Below are positions 34,435 through 44,660 of a stretch of 64,000 nucleotides of DNA, in pieces (position 1 is the first letter of the stretch; each line of letters opens with the position of its first letter). A program made the translations under genes and the position numbers. The notes beneath the pieces are model-generated. The model saw nothing but the letters and a program-made list of their open reading frames with translations. It ran no database searches and was not told the origin of the DNA. This DNA is from Quercus robur (taxonomy: Eukaryota > Streptophyta > Magnoliopsida > Fagales > Fagaceae), in assembly GCF_932294415.1 (NCBI RefSeq), contig NC_065542.1, positions 43,861,942 to 43,925,941 of the forward strand, read 5' to 3'.

Positions 34435-34800
34435 GTTACTATGAAATCACCACTTATTTTAATAGAGAAAATAAGAAACTAAATTGAAAAGATACATCAC
34501 TTTTATTGATGAATTGAAAATTGTACATCTCTTGAAAATAACTGAAAATTACATTGATTTGGTCCTAAATATAATTTAAAACAAAATACAATACTTTGAT
34601 TTCTAGTTACAACTCACAATCTAAAATGAGAAAATTATAAAAATAAGTCTAATCTATTAACCCTTAATCAAAATTTTGAGGCTAAATTACAAAATTGGGA
34701 ATGTGTTAGACACCTAACTTGCCTGATGAATCAAGTCATCTAGACTATGGTGGTCAATTATCATCTTAAATCATTCAAACATTTTATATAATCCACGGGC
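34435..34800 (+). repeat. Dispersed repeat R1, copy 2
   Basis: It aligns with 7425-7800 in the same orientation over most of its length, with matching blocks ACTTTTATTGATGAATTGAA, TTGTACATCTC, TTAACCCTTAATC and GTGTTAGACACC. It is noncoding and diverged from copy 1. Confidence 0.7.
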
Positions 34801-34964
34801 TTGTTGGCTTACTGATAGGCCATGGGCTAAATTAATTTAAGCCATAGGTCAAGCACCATTTCAAAACCATTTTTGAGAAAATGCCCATTTTATTTGGAAA
34901 AATGGTTCTATGAGAAAATACCCTCTAAAGACTTTTTAAAAGAAAGTATTGGGCTCTTTAATGG

Positions 34965-35095
34965 AAGGCAAAACTATACAATTGGTCTCTGAAGTTTACC
35001 TCATAAGTGCAATTAGTCTCTCAAGTTTCAAGTGGGCATTATTGGTCTTTTATGTTTAAAAAAATAGCACGGTTAGTCCTTCTGTTTATTTCTAT
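34965..35095. mobile_element. Terminal-like sequence of a DNA transposon (MULE-like), partial
   Basis: The stretch contains ACAATTGGTCTCTGAAGTTTACC and AATTAGTCTCTCAAGTTTCAA-type blocks, familiar from ends of plant MULE-type elements. No matching inverted end was found on the far side of the eIF(iso)4E fragment. The call is by resemblance only. Confidence 0.3.
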
Positions 35096-35286
35096 TAGTG
35101 TTATTGTCTATGTGGCTATCGAAACAATGACAGAGCATCTTTTTAACTAATGTGACACTTTTTTATTAAAATATTTAAAAAAAAATGAATTTACATGCCA
35201 AGAACAAACCCATCCGATTCCAAAATCAAATCTTAATGCTATTCCGATTTTATTAAAATATTATGTTCAAGTGAGATTTTTGCAAT

Positions 35287-35453
35287 TTCAAGCCACATGG
35301 TATCAAGGTTGGCCTTTTTGTTGCTAGTGATGGACCACTTTCCTCCGGTAGTACACTCAAGATCATCCCATTTGGATTCAATTCCAACTTTGAACAGGTG
35401 AAAATCAGCATTTGGAAGCAACTTGTTGGGCTTGAATATTTGATCATACAAAC
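35287..35453 (-). pseudogene. eIF(iso)4E exon fragment
   Basis: The minus strand encodes SLYDQIFKPNKLLPNADFHLF, then WDDLE, GGKWSIT and NLDTMWLE, a close match to the second exon of plant eIF(iso)4E cap-binding proteins. An intact acceptor (TTGTGCAG) precedes the exon. After the MWLE codons the sequence diverges with no GT donor, and no other eIF(iso)4E exon is nearby. Key Trp residues of the segment are present in part. Because intron sequence is kept at the left edge, this is a DNA-level fragment and not a retrocopy. It may have been carried by a transposon. Confidence 0.8.
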
Positions 35454-35610
35454 TGCACAAAGAGTTCACATTTTTAATTAAACTTAAATGCTAGCAAACC
35501 TAGTATAAATATTGATCAATATAAGGATAAATGAATCAATGCACAACCTATAATTATTCTCGATCTAACAAATAAAATGCCTCCTTTACCAACAAGCTAT
35601 ATTCACATCA

Positions 35611-35697
35611 GTCAAGGACTTAGGGCCATAAATTATCATAGGGTTAAAAAAATTTTCACTCAATTTTCTGCCTGTGATGGCCCTAAGTCCCTGACTT
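35611..35697. repeat. Foldback with 20-bp arms
   Basis: AGTCAAGGACTTAGGGCCAT at 35611-35630 pairs with ATGGCCCTAAGTCCCTGACT at 35678-35697, with one mismatch. The loop is 47 nt. It may mark terminal sequence of an element that continues to the right, where CA microsatellites follow (35717-35780). Confidence 0.75.
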
Positions 35698-37201
35698 AGT
35701 CTCAGCCAACACCACACACACACACACTACAGGAACACTTAGAACAGAAAATATAGGGACTCACACACACACACACAGCACACACTATGTTTACAGGGAA
35801 TCCACCCCCAACTTTTATTACTCAATCTCAAATACAAAGGAAACCCTTTACAAGCCTAGAGAAATACAGGTAATTTTCTCTAAGGCAAAATACATTCTGC
35901 TATTGACACTCCCAATAGTCTTAGGGTCATATACACATAAATAACTGTTATTGTAGTTACTGCCTTGTAACTGCCTAAGTCTTAGACATTCTGCCACTTA
36001 TGGTATAATTTAGGACACCTTCAACTGATGTTGTCTTGGTCTACTCTTCACGTTTTCAACCCCCTACACAATAGGTCTAATCATCAGGAAAGCTAAAAAC
36101 TGCTTGGTAACTACCCAATAATTGCTCGTGCACATACAGTACCTTCACAGCCCATGTCTTAGCAAATCATAGGGCTTCTGCCCATCAAACTTCAGCCCAC
36201 ACAGCATGTTTCCCATGTTTTAAGAGGCTTGGCCCATGCCTACGTCTTCCCCCATCAACAATACAACCCACATAGCATGTCCATATGCAGCACACCAAGT
36301 AACTATCATCAGCCCACTAGCATTTGTCCATGCATCACCCAACTACTAACCTAATACTTTGCACACAACATCTAATCATCATAACAGCCCAGCCCTGCCT
36401 TATACACAAGCCACCAAGCCCACACACAAGCAACCAGCCAACAAGCCACCATTACAATGCTCCACCAAATAAGGTTAACACCACCTGCTGCTGCCCATCA
36501 TCAAAACCAACTCTGCCCACCATGGCCCCACTCTGTCATGGCCTTAGAGCATCATATGGAGCAAGGTGGCCCCACATGCTACCCCTTCATCCTGCTCATC
36601 GATCCAACTCGAGTAGGGAAACCAAGCATGTCCCCTTCCCTAAGGAACATTACTAATTTGGCAATGACACATGGTGGAATTTGATTGATGTCATATGTCA
36701 CAATTTGAATGGAGGAGTTTTAAGACTTTTTCTCCAAGACACACAACATCATTTGATTGGTCGAAATGTCTTAATTTTCAAGATGGCACAAGTCAACACT
36801 CAATTGTCATGCTTGTGTCATTGCCAATATGTGTCAATATGTGATTGGCTTTTGCATGTTTTTTATGCTTTTGTTTCAGTGATACTTGGCAAATTTATGT
36901 TGGTCTCTAAATATTGGCGATGGAACCCACTAGTAGTATGTAGCACTTTGTAATTAATGATACCATGTGAACTCAATGATATAATGTGACAGATTGTGAT
37001 AAGTCAAAAATTTTCTTTCTCTACAAAAAGTTCAATAATAATGTCATATTAAAAAATTTTAGTATGATAATTAACCCATAACTCCTCTTCTTCTTACCTT
37101 TTTTTCTTTTCTTTTCTTTCCACAATCTTTTAGGGCACGTTTTGTATATTGTAATGATAATTATTTAACAATAGAAATAGGTATTGGATGATAATGCAAA
37201 T
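35698..37201. other. Noncoding repeat-like DNA with CA microsatellites
   Basis: C-rich, CCCACACA- and AACC-containing DNA from 36.1 to 36.6 kb resembles LTR-type sequence, but I could not define ends. The overlapping open frames at 36.3-36.7 kb are Pro/His-rich composition artefacts. Confidence 0.4.
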
Positions 37202-38187
37202 TGTAGACATCAAAATTTTATGATGTATTCACAACCTTTCGATTGATCATGATCAAATACTTGTGATCAAATTAATTTTCAATTGATAATGCATTAACAA
37301 TGCACAATCAGCAAATGAAATCAAGCCAAGTGTCAAAATCTTTGAATTACCACGTCTCACATAAAATTACATGTTTCCAAGCCACGTGGTAACTTCAAAT
37401 AAAGAAAGTCATGTGATCAGAAGAAAAGATGCACGTGGAATGTTCTTATTAAATGCAAGACCAAAATTAAATTCAAAATTTGTAATTAGCTCTTAATAAT
37501 GCTGAGAGAAAATTCCTAATTAAAGACCATTGAGTCTCCTTTAAATAGAGGATTCTCATATAAGAAAAATGACAAAAACCTAGAGAGAAAACTCTACTAA
37601 CACTTCACCAAAATAGAGAGTCGCCTCTAAGTCCAAAAAGAGAGCTCTTGCTCCTTCAGAATCAAAATTTGTAATTAATTCTCAATAAATGCTAAGAGAA
37701 AATTCAAAATTAAAACCATTGAGTCGCCTATAAATAGAGGCTTCTCATATGAGAAAAATTACAAAAACTTCGAGAGAAAATCCTACTAACACTCTGTCAA
37801 AATAGAGAGTCACCTCTAAGTCCAATAAAAGCACTCTTGCTCCTTCAAAATCAAGGTTCATTCTTACTTCTTCAAATCAAAGTAAGGATTTTCCTTCAAC
37901 TTCCATTTGATTTAGTTCGAGATCAAGCCAATAGCCCCTCGACCTCAAATCAAATACATCCAATCACACATCCAATTTGGAGACATCAAAGCATGATTCA
38001 AGATCAAGTTTCATAGTCCTTTGGATCGAAAAATACTGTGGAAATCGAATCAGAGGAGTTTATTGTATTCTTTCATTATAAAAAGTCATACAAAGAATTG
38101 TGCTCACTTTCATATAAATCAATATAAATTGATTATTTATTACTCTATTTCGCGATGTGATTTATCATTACGAAATTTGTGTGTACA
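37202..38187 (+). mobile_element. Probable solo LTR with internally duplicated promoter
   Basis: The segment starts TGTAGACATC and ends TTGTGTGTACA. Flanks CAAAT and CATAT are an imperfect 5-bp duplication. Inside, a 189-bp unit is tandemly duplicated (37473-37661 and 37662-37850). Each unit carries a TATA-like sequence: CTTTAAATAGAGG in the first and CTATAAATAGAGG in the second. The layout fits a plant LTR in plus orientation whose TATA-R segment was doubled. There is no coding DNA. Confidence 0.6.
37473..37850 (+). repeat. 189-bp tandem duplication covering the TATA region
   Basis: The two copies start TCAAAATTTGTAATTA and share AGAGAAAATTC, CCATTGAGTC, AATAGAGG, TCTCATAT and GCTCCTTC blocks in order. 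They differ at many sites, so the duplication is old. Confidence 0.85.
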
Positions 38188-38205
38188 CATATCACCTCAC
38201 AAATT

Positions 38206-39325
38206 AGAGCATTACCATCAGCTCTTCTATAAAAAATATCATTTTGACACACCAAAAGTCTACTTTATTATTTTACCACATTATTTTACAATACACCATT
38301 CATCACATGTTCTATTCTTTGATTCTAAACATTAAAATAATATATAAAAATATTAAAATAATATTAAAAAAACCATCAATATAAAAAATACAAAATAAAA
38401 ATCAATTGCATACACAAACACAACCAATAACAAACCCACCACCATACATAGCACAGCCCGCCACCACCACCCATACGTACAACCCACCACCACTAACAAA
38501 AATCCACCAGCCGCCACCACCACCCAATACTACTTTTTTTTTTTAAATCCCCAAAATCAACACAAAACAATCCCAAAAATAAATTAAAAAAATGAAGAGA
38601 TGAATCAACTCCATTTGTACAACCCAATATATAGAGAGAAATGAGAAAAAAGAGCTTTAAAAAGAACCAACTCACCCATAATCACAATCACATGGAATCC
38701 ACAAACAAAGGGAAAAAAAAACAAAAAACAAAAAAAACAAAACAAAAAAACAAAAAACAAAAACAAAGGGAGATCAAAATAAGAGATCTCCACGGCAACG
38801 GCCTCATCGGTGAGGCTAAACTCCACGGCGAGGCCGATCTCAATGGCAATGGCTTAGGCAGAGGGGAAAAAAAAAGACAGAGAGGGAGAGTGACAAGGAA
38901 AAAAAAAAAAAAAGAGAGAGAGAAAGAGAGATAGAGAGATAGAGAAGGCGGAGAGAAAGTGATAGAAAAAAATAAAAAGGGGGAAAAAAAAAAAGAAAGA
39001 AAAAGGGAGAGGTGGAGGTTCTAGAGAAGAAAGAAGAAAAAAAACAAAGAGAAGTGAAAAGATGAAGTGAGAGTGAGAGGTGGAGAAAGAAAGAAGAAAA
39101 AGAAAGAGAGAGAAGAAAGAAAGTCATAAATGAAGAGAGAGAAAAGAAATAAAAAACTAATTTTTTTTATAGCATATTTGTCTGTACCGTTTCAAAGATA
39201 GAACTGTATTGTTCATATGTGCTAAATATTATGGCATATAGAACATCTCATGTGAAGGATTTTTTGGTGTTTGGTATGCCAAATGCCAAATATTTGGCAT
39301 TTGACACACCTGATGAGAATGCTCT
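38206..39325. mobile_element. Non-autonomous TIR-type DNA transposon, about 1.1 kb
   Basis: AGAGCATTACCATCAG at 38206-38221 is the inverted counterpart of CTGATGAGAATGCTCT at 39310-39325, with two mismatches. This AGAGCATT-CATCAG type of end is common in plant hAT/MITE-like elements. The interior is low-complexity: CAC-rich near 38460-38530, A/C-rich near 38710-38770, and strongly GA-rich from 38860 to 39130. No transposase is encoded. I could not find a clean target duplication. Confidence 0.65.
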
Positions 39326-39758
39326 GCACATCAACAATGTGAAAGAGTTATCTTAAAACCTCGGATTCTTATATGACAATCTCAACTGACTTTTTGAACA
39401 GTACGGCCGTTGAAATATTTTCTTAAAGTGTAAAATAGATTTTGATTCTGATTCTTCTAAAAGGAGATGGCAATAGCTTTGGAATCATGTAGGATGCCAT
39501 ATATGATATATACCCACACGAATTGATGCATGTATATGTTGGATTAGAGAACAACGTCTACAATCTAAGTTGCATAGAAACCGACTTTTCATATGACAAA
39601 ACCACACTCTCATCTGGCTGGACAATTGGTTAGGTCAAGTCCGAATAAATGTTCTTTCCAAATTGCATCATATCTTGAACTTTCAATATGATAAGATTAG
39701 GTTCAATCCGATTAGCCCTTCCCCTTTTTCCTTTTTTCTTTTTTTATTTGGGTTTTTC

Positions 39759-39915
39759 AGATTGAAGTTTTTTTTTTTTTTTTTTTTTTTTTGAGAAATA
39801 ATTACAATATGCTACTAATCTCACAACTCAAACCCTTTCCCCCCTAGATCCTCAAGCACTTTATGCATGGGGAGGTGCCAATTCAGCTACAAGGCCTTTG
39901 ACAAGATTGAAGTTT
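39759..39915 (-). mobile_element. tRNA-derived SINE (second family) with 12-bp TSD
   Basis: The insert 39771-39903 is flanked by AGATTGAAGTTT at 39759-39770 and 39904-39915. On the minus strand it begins TGTCAAAGGCC, has an A box TAGCTGAATTGG and a B-box-like GGTTTGAGTTG, and ends ATTATTTCTC followed by poly(A), seen as the T-run at 39771-39792. Size and layout fit a plant SINE. Confidence 0.88.
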
Positions 39916-40467
39916 GTTACATGAACTTTGTTCCAAAAATAAATAAATAAGAATAACCCAAAATATCTCATAACTACAACGAGTTTGGAAATGATTGGTA
40001 GCCGATTGCAACACATGATGGAGTTCCACTTCAATAAGTTGGCACAGTCGGTGGGAAGTAAGGTTTAACGATTAATATTTTATTACTTCGATTTGAGATT
40101 TTCACATAGAGGGAACATGATTATTTCCATTTTAAGAATCTATTTCACGATTAATATTTTATTTCTTCGATTCTAGAGAATCATGTAGAGGGAACATGAT
40201 TATTTCCATTTTAAGAGTCTATTTTAAAGTGTTAACATTTATTTCTTCAATTTGAGGGTCACATAATTTAAAATTTTAAATGATTTGGTATTTGATATAG
40301 CTTAAGATTTTTAATATTAATTGAACTATGAAATGAATTTATTTCAAATGGAGATCGAGATCCTAATATCATGCAGAGTGTGAATTAGATTTTTTTTCTT
40401 TTCTTTTTCAAATGAATTCTCATAATTATAAAAGCATGTTTCATGTGATTCACTTTAAACACTCACT

Positions 40468-40585
40468 CTTTAAGATTTTTTTTTTTTTTTTTTTGGAGAA
40501 ACCTTTAAGCATTTGTTTATTAATGGATAAATTTGTTTTAATGATCAACAACTTTTTTTTTTTTTTTTTTTTTGAGAATACTAAG
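40468..40585. other. Two T-rich runs next to retroposon-like termini
   Basis: T-runs at about 40475-40494 and 40552-40573 are followed by GGAGAAAC and GAGAATAC. On the minus strand these end TTTCTCC and ATTCTC before poly(A), like the SINE tails in this window. Clear target duplications are lacking (only CTTTAAG repeats around the first). Confidence 0.4.
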
Positions 40586-41168
40586 TGATGGTGTATTATA
40601 AAATGGGCCCAACTCCAAGCTCATCCATGATAGTCGTCCAGGGAAAGAATAGAAAAATGGACTGTAGAGAACACTCGTCCCTGACAAGGTCGTCCATCCA
40701 AAAAGATGTTTGGATGACCTCCATACATTCCAAGCATGTTTTTCTATACATGTCTTGGACGACCTACACATTCCTATCTCGGAACACAAGTAAAAATCGA
40801 GGTTCATTACTACAAACCGCTTCCAATGACTGTAACAGAAAATAAGATCAAAAAATATAACTTCCATGGCAATTGTGGAAGTTAACTCCGAACCTTTCGA
40901 CCTCCTCAATGATAGGGGAAGTTATTAGACCGGTAACCGCTACAAGTGTATACTATATAAGCACTCATCTACGCCAAAATAAGGTAAGTCTTTTTCAAAC
41001 AATTCCAAAGAGAATGGAATTCCAGAATTTGAGAGAAATATTGACTTTACCATCAGAGGGTTCTTAGCCAGTCCTCCCCGGTCACCTTTGATTGCTTCTT
41101 TTCCTTTTCAAGCCTTTTTGATCATTGAAACCCGGAGCATCCAGCCCACTGATTTCTTACAATCATCA
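40586..41168 (+). mobile_element. Probable solo LTR, 583 bp
   Basis: It begins TGATGGTGTATTATAAAATGG and ends TTACAATCATCA, with flanks CTAAG and CCAAG (4 of 5 bases equal). TATA-like ACTATATAAGC is at about 40954. Repeated GTCGTCCA and GACGACC blocks occur inside. It is noncoding; an 86-aa open frame is not protein-like. Confidence 0.55.
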
Positions 41169-42773
41169 CCAAGTATTTTTTAACACATACACATAGGGAG
41201 AGGGGATAAGGTTTTTAAAAAAAACTTACAGTGGTGTATATCCAAAAGGGCTTTAATGATTAATTTAACCACTAATTGTGCTTGTGGGATTGGAGAATAT
41301 ATAAAATGTAAGGAATTTCTACTAATTATTGGGGTTTCTTTAAGGCATGGACAGTCACATGTATTTGGTTGGTTTAATTTAAAGTCTTCAGGTCCTTAAT
41401 CCTAAGTTTAAATATGAAAATAAAAAATAAAAAGTTTCGGTTAAAGTCATTGTATTATGCTTAAAATGTATCAAGCCAATGTTGTGCCTAGTCTATGAAT
41501 AATTAAATATTGAAGTTTGCAGTTTATCTAAAAATAAATAGAATTTTCTAATTCAAACTTTGATCAATGGGTACAAATCAATTACTACCTTCTCGTGTGA
41601 GTTATTTTGAATTTTTATAAAAGGTTGTGGCCCCCACCAAAAAAAAAATGTGGTTTTAGCAAGTAGATAAATACAATAATGATGATAAGTATAACACAAA
41701 ATCCGCTGCAGCACATTGGTAATTTTTTGTTGTTGAAATTGATGTGATAAGAACAACTACAATAAAGAAGGGACTAAAACACCTAAAACAATCTCCCAGA
41801 AGGCACCAAGAACAAGATTTTCTCAATGGTACGTTTCATTTCTTTATTTGTGGGTAAAGATTGGGGTTGTTATGTTGTTTTTAGGATGTTTGGGTTGTTT
41901 CCTTTTTCTTGCGTCACAGAAGAGAGAACAATATGATAACGAAATAGTATATATATTCTAAGTGCACGTTTGTTTCAGCTTTTAGGGGCTGAAACACGCA
42001 TTTGTTTAAAAGTTGGACAGAAATTACCGTTTGGTGAAGCAGAAACGCAACTTTTATATAAAAGTTACGTTTTGGACGAAGGCATAAACGCACAAGACAA
42101 TTATGGACCTCTGGAGGTCCATAAACAAAAAGTCGAATGCGTGTTTGAATGGTATCCATTGGGCTCTACTGAAAAATACCAAATTACCCTTGATAAATGG
42201 CTTCAGTTCTCACGCGGTCCTCATTCCTCTCATCTCATCTCTCTGCTCTGCCCTCTCAATAACAAATTTCCAAATCCAAATACAAAAAAAATCTATAACA
42301 AATTCCCAAATTAGCTAAGGAAAAAAAAAAAAAATCAATCCCTTGCATGGGTGTTACAGACGATGTGCTAAGAGAAAAGGGAAGAAAAAAAAAAGAAAAA
42401 GAGGAAGAATGACTGAAGGAGAGCTCTGTGAGTCTATGGAATGTTCTGGGAAAAACAAAGAGCAGAAAAGAGTAAAGGAAAAAAAGAGAAAAGAAGGAAA
42501 AAAAAAGAAAAGAGTAAGAGTATATTTTTAGTAAAGGGAGAAAGGAAGTGCTAAGAGAGAGAGGAAAAAAAAAAAAAAGAGGAAGAAGTAGAGCTGGAAC
42601 GTTCTGAGTTTGGAGGAAGTGGTAGGTTGCAAAAGAGGAAAGAAGTAAAAAAAGAAAAATGTAAGGGTACATGTGTGGAGGAGAAAAAAAAAGGAAAAAA
42701 AAAATGCGGTACGTGTGTGGAGGATAAAAAAAGAGGGAAAAAAGGGAAAAAAAAAAAAGAAGAAAAGAAAATG

Positions 42774-42959
42774 GTATCACAATATTTTTTTTGAGAAAGT
42801 TTCAATCTATGGCGTCTGCTCCTGATGATATCTCTTTATCATCAGACCAAGATACCAATCAGTTTTTGGTGTAGGCGGATATTAAACCTTAGATATCTTA
42901 TACAACCATCAGAGATTTTACCAGTTGAGCTAACTGGAACCCACGTATCACAATATTTT
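42774..42959 (-). mobile_element. tRNA-derived SINE nested in TIR element, perfect 15-bp TSD
   Basis: GTATCACAATATTTT occurs at 42774-42788 and 42945-42959. The insert 42789-42944, read on the minus strand, starts GTGGGTTCCAG, carries an A box TTAGCTCAACTGG and a degenerate B box GGTTTAATATCC, and ends GAAACTTTCTC plus poly(A). It is the same family as the SINE at 31794. Confidence 0.92.
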
Positions 42960-43275
42960 CACAATACTTTCACAATAAATTTTAAGTGGTAGGTTATTAT
43001 TAGCAAATATTGGTGAGAAAAAAATAATTTTTTTAGAAAGAGAAAAAAATAATTTTAATAGTACGTTCAAATTAAAATCAATATTAATTTTTATCACAAT
43101 ATTTTCACAATAAATCTTAAGTAGTAGGTTATTATTAGCTAATATTGGTCAAAAAATAATAATTTTAATAGCACGTTAAAATTAAAATCAGTATCAATTT
43201 TTATCACAATATTTTCACAATACTTTCACAATAAATCTTAAGTAGTAGGTTATTATTAGCTAAAATTGGTGAGAA
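42947..43275 (+). repeat. Three direct repeats of about 110-145 bp
   Basis: Blocks beginning ATCACAATATTTTCACAATA start at 42947, 43093 and 43203. Each continues with TAGGTTATTATTAGC and an AATTGGT/ATTGGT segment. The first copy overlaps the SINE target duplication, so the SINE landed at the edge of the array. Confidence 0.75.
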
Positions 43276-43334
43276 AAAAATAATTTTTTTAGAAAGAGAA
43301 AAATTGATTTAAGTATGATGAAGTAGTTGATTTA

Positions 43335-43398
43335 AGTATGAACCAAACTCACATCCACAAAAAAAAAAAAAAAAAAAAAAAAAGTATGAAATAAACTC
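43335..43398 (+). mobile_element. Possible tail-only insertion with imperfect TSD
   Basis: AGTATGAACCAAACTC (43335-43350) and AGTATGAAATAAACTC (43383-43398) flank ACATCCAC plus a long A-run. The two mismatches in the duplication make this weaker than the three perfect cases. Confidence 0.4.
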
Positions 43399-44160
43399 CC
43401 TTATATATACATTGTCCTTTTTGATAATTTATCCCTCAAACTGCCACTTTTATAAATGCTAGCCAAACACTCAGCTTTTTGAAAATGCAATTTTTCATTT
43501 TGCACTTTTTGAAAACTCCACTTTTTCATTATACACTTTTACAAAAAGCTGAACCAAACTCACCCTAAAGCTTACAATTATCAATCTCCAAAAATAAACT
43601 AAAAGAAAAATCAAACATTCATTTTATTGAACATGTTAATGGTTGCTCAATTGCACTCATTAAGGAAAAAGAAAGTGGATCTCACTATATTGAAAAATAA
43701 CAGTAGCAAATTAACAAATATTCATTGAATTGAATGTGGTGCAACTCCCTAAAAAAAGTTGATGATTGCAATAAAAAAACAGAACCTTAACAAATGCACT
43801 TTGACACACTTCAACTGGACTACATTTTATAGGTGGTTAAAACTCACCAATCGCAGTCATTATCACACCAACTTGTAAGTTTTATGTAATAAAATTTGTA
43901 GAAATTTTAGCATTTTTCATTCTAAAATATTTTCTTTTATTGAATTTTATTCTAAACTAAATCTTTCAATAAAACTTAATCATGTGTAACCTCCTTTTCG
44001 TGAAGTGAATTTAAAATAATTGCTTCTATTAATAAAATTTTATGTTAAACTAAAATTTTCATTAAAAAATTAATCACAAGCACTGCAAAATTAACTTTTA
44101 ATGTATTGCATTAAATTTGTGCATGAATCAAGTTGAGTTGGGTTTAAATTTGTGCGTGGA

Positions 44161-44257
44161 TCAATTAACAAGGCAATGATCCCAACTAACACAACCCAAC
44201 CCAACTTGTCGATATCATGTTAGATTGCCAAGTTGGGATCATTGCCTCGTTAATTGA
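44161..44257. repeat. Foldback with 27-bp arms
   Basis: The arm at 44161-44187 (TCAATTAACAAGGCAATGAT and on) is the reverse complement of 44231-44257 with one mismatch; the loop is 43 nt. Transcribed from either strand it would make a near-perfect hairpin. It lies about 400 bp downstream of the acid phosphatase stop codon. Confidence 0.8.
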
Positions 44258-44660
44258 ATATTTACGAAGGCATGGTCGCAAAAGACCTTTTAGCAACAAG
44301 AGTAACTACGATGACTTTCAATGCTATGCTCTCATGCCTTTGTTAATAAGTTTTTACAATAAAATTTGACCTTTTTTATGATCGGACGATAGTGATTCAT
44401 TAGAAATCAGAGAAAATCAGACTAAGAAAAAGTATGACTATCACTTGTTGTTCAAAAGATGTTCATTGTCAAATTTTAAAGCTTAAGTTGGAGCCACAAC
44501 ATCCACAACATTGCATTACCAAAGTAAATGTTTCATATATATTCATAGCCTTGAACAAAGAGGAAGGTGCAGGATGGGGTAAAGAAATGTATTCTATAAG
44601 AGACAGTCTAGAAGAACAACAATAGCTTGCACTTGAATGAACATGATGAGCTTGAGACTT

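Larger units (their letters stand above)
41961..43566. mobile_element. TIR-type DNA element with nested SINE
   Basis: The left end reads AGTGCACGTTTGTTTCAGCTTTT. The reverse complement of the right end reads TAGGGTGAGTTTGGTTCAGC. Both belong to the well-known plant terminal type GTTTGGTTCAGCTTTT. The interior is GA-rich (42360-42760), then holds a SINE (42789-42944) and three direct repeats (42947-43275). No transposase frame is present. Confidence 0.65.

Noticed and set aside
36324..36684. Pro/His-rich frames of 110 and 75 aa
   Set aside because: Overlapping frames in C-rich repeat-like DNA with no family resemblance or splice context.
38641..39127. Lys/Arg-rich and Phe/Ser-rich frames on opposite strands
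   Set aside because: Pure low-complexity translation of the GA-rich interior of a TIR element.
40468..40509. Fourth tail-only insertion around the T-run at 40475
   Set aside because: Only a 7-bp CTTTAAG repeat flanks it, too short to support a target duplication.
42256..42805. 174-aa Phe/Ser/Leu-rich minus-strand frame
   Set aside because: Translation of a GA-rich low-complexity tract inside a transposon-like element.
42890..42935. Possible tRNA gene (AGCTAACTGG and B-box-like segment)
   Set aside because: Flanked by a 15-bp TSD with a poly(A) tail and no cloverleaf; it is a SINE head.
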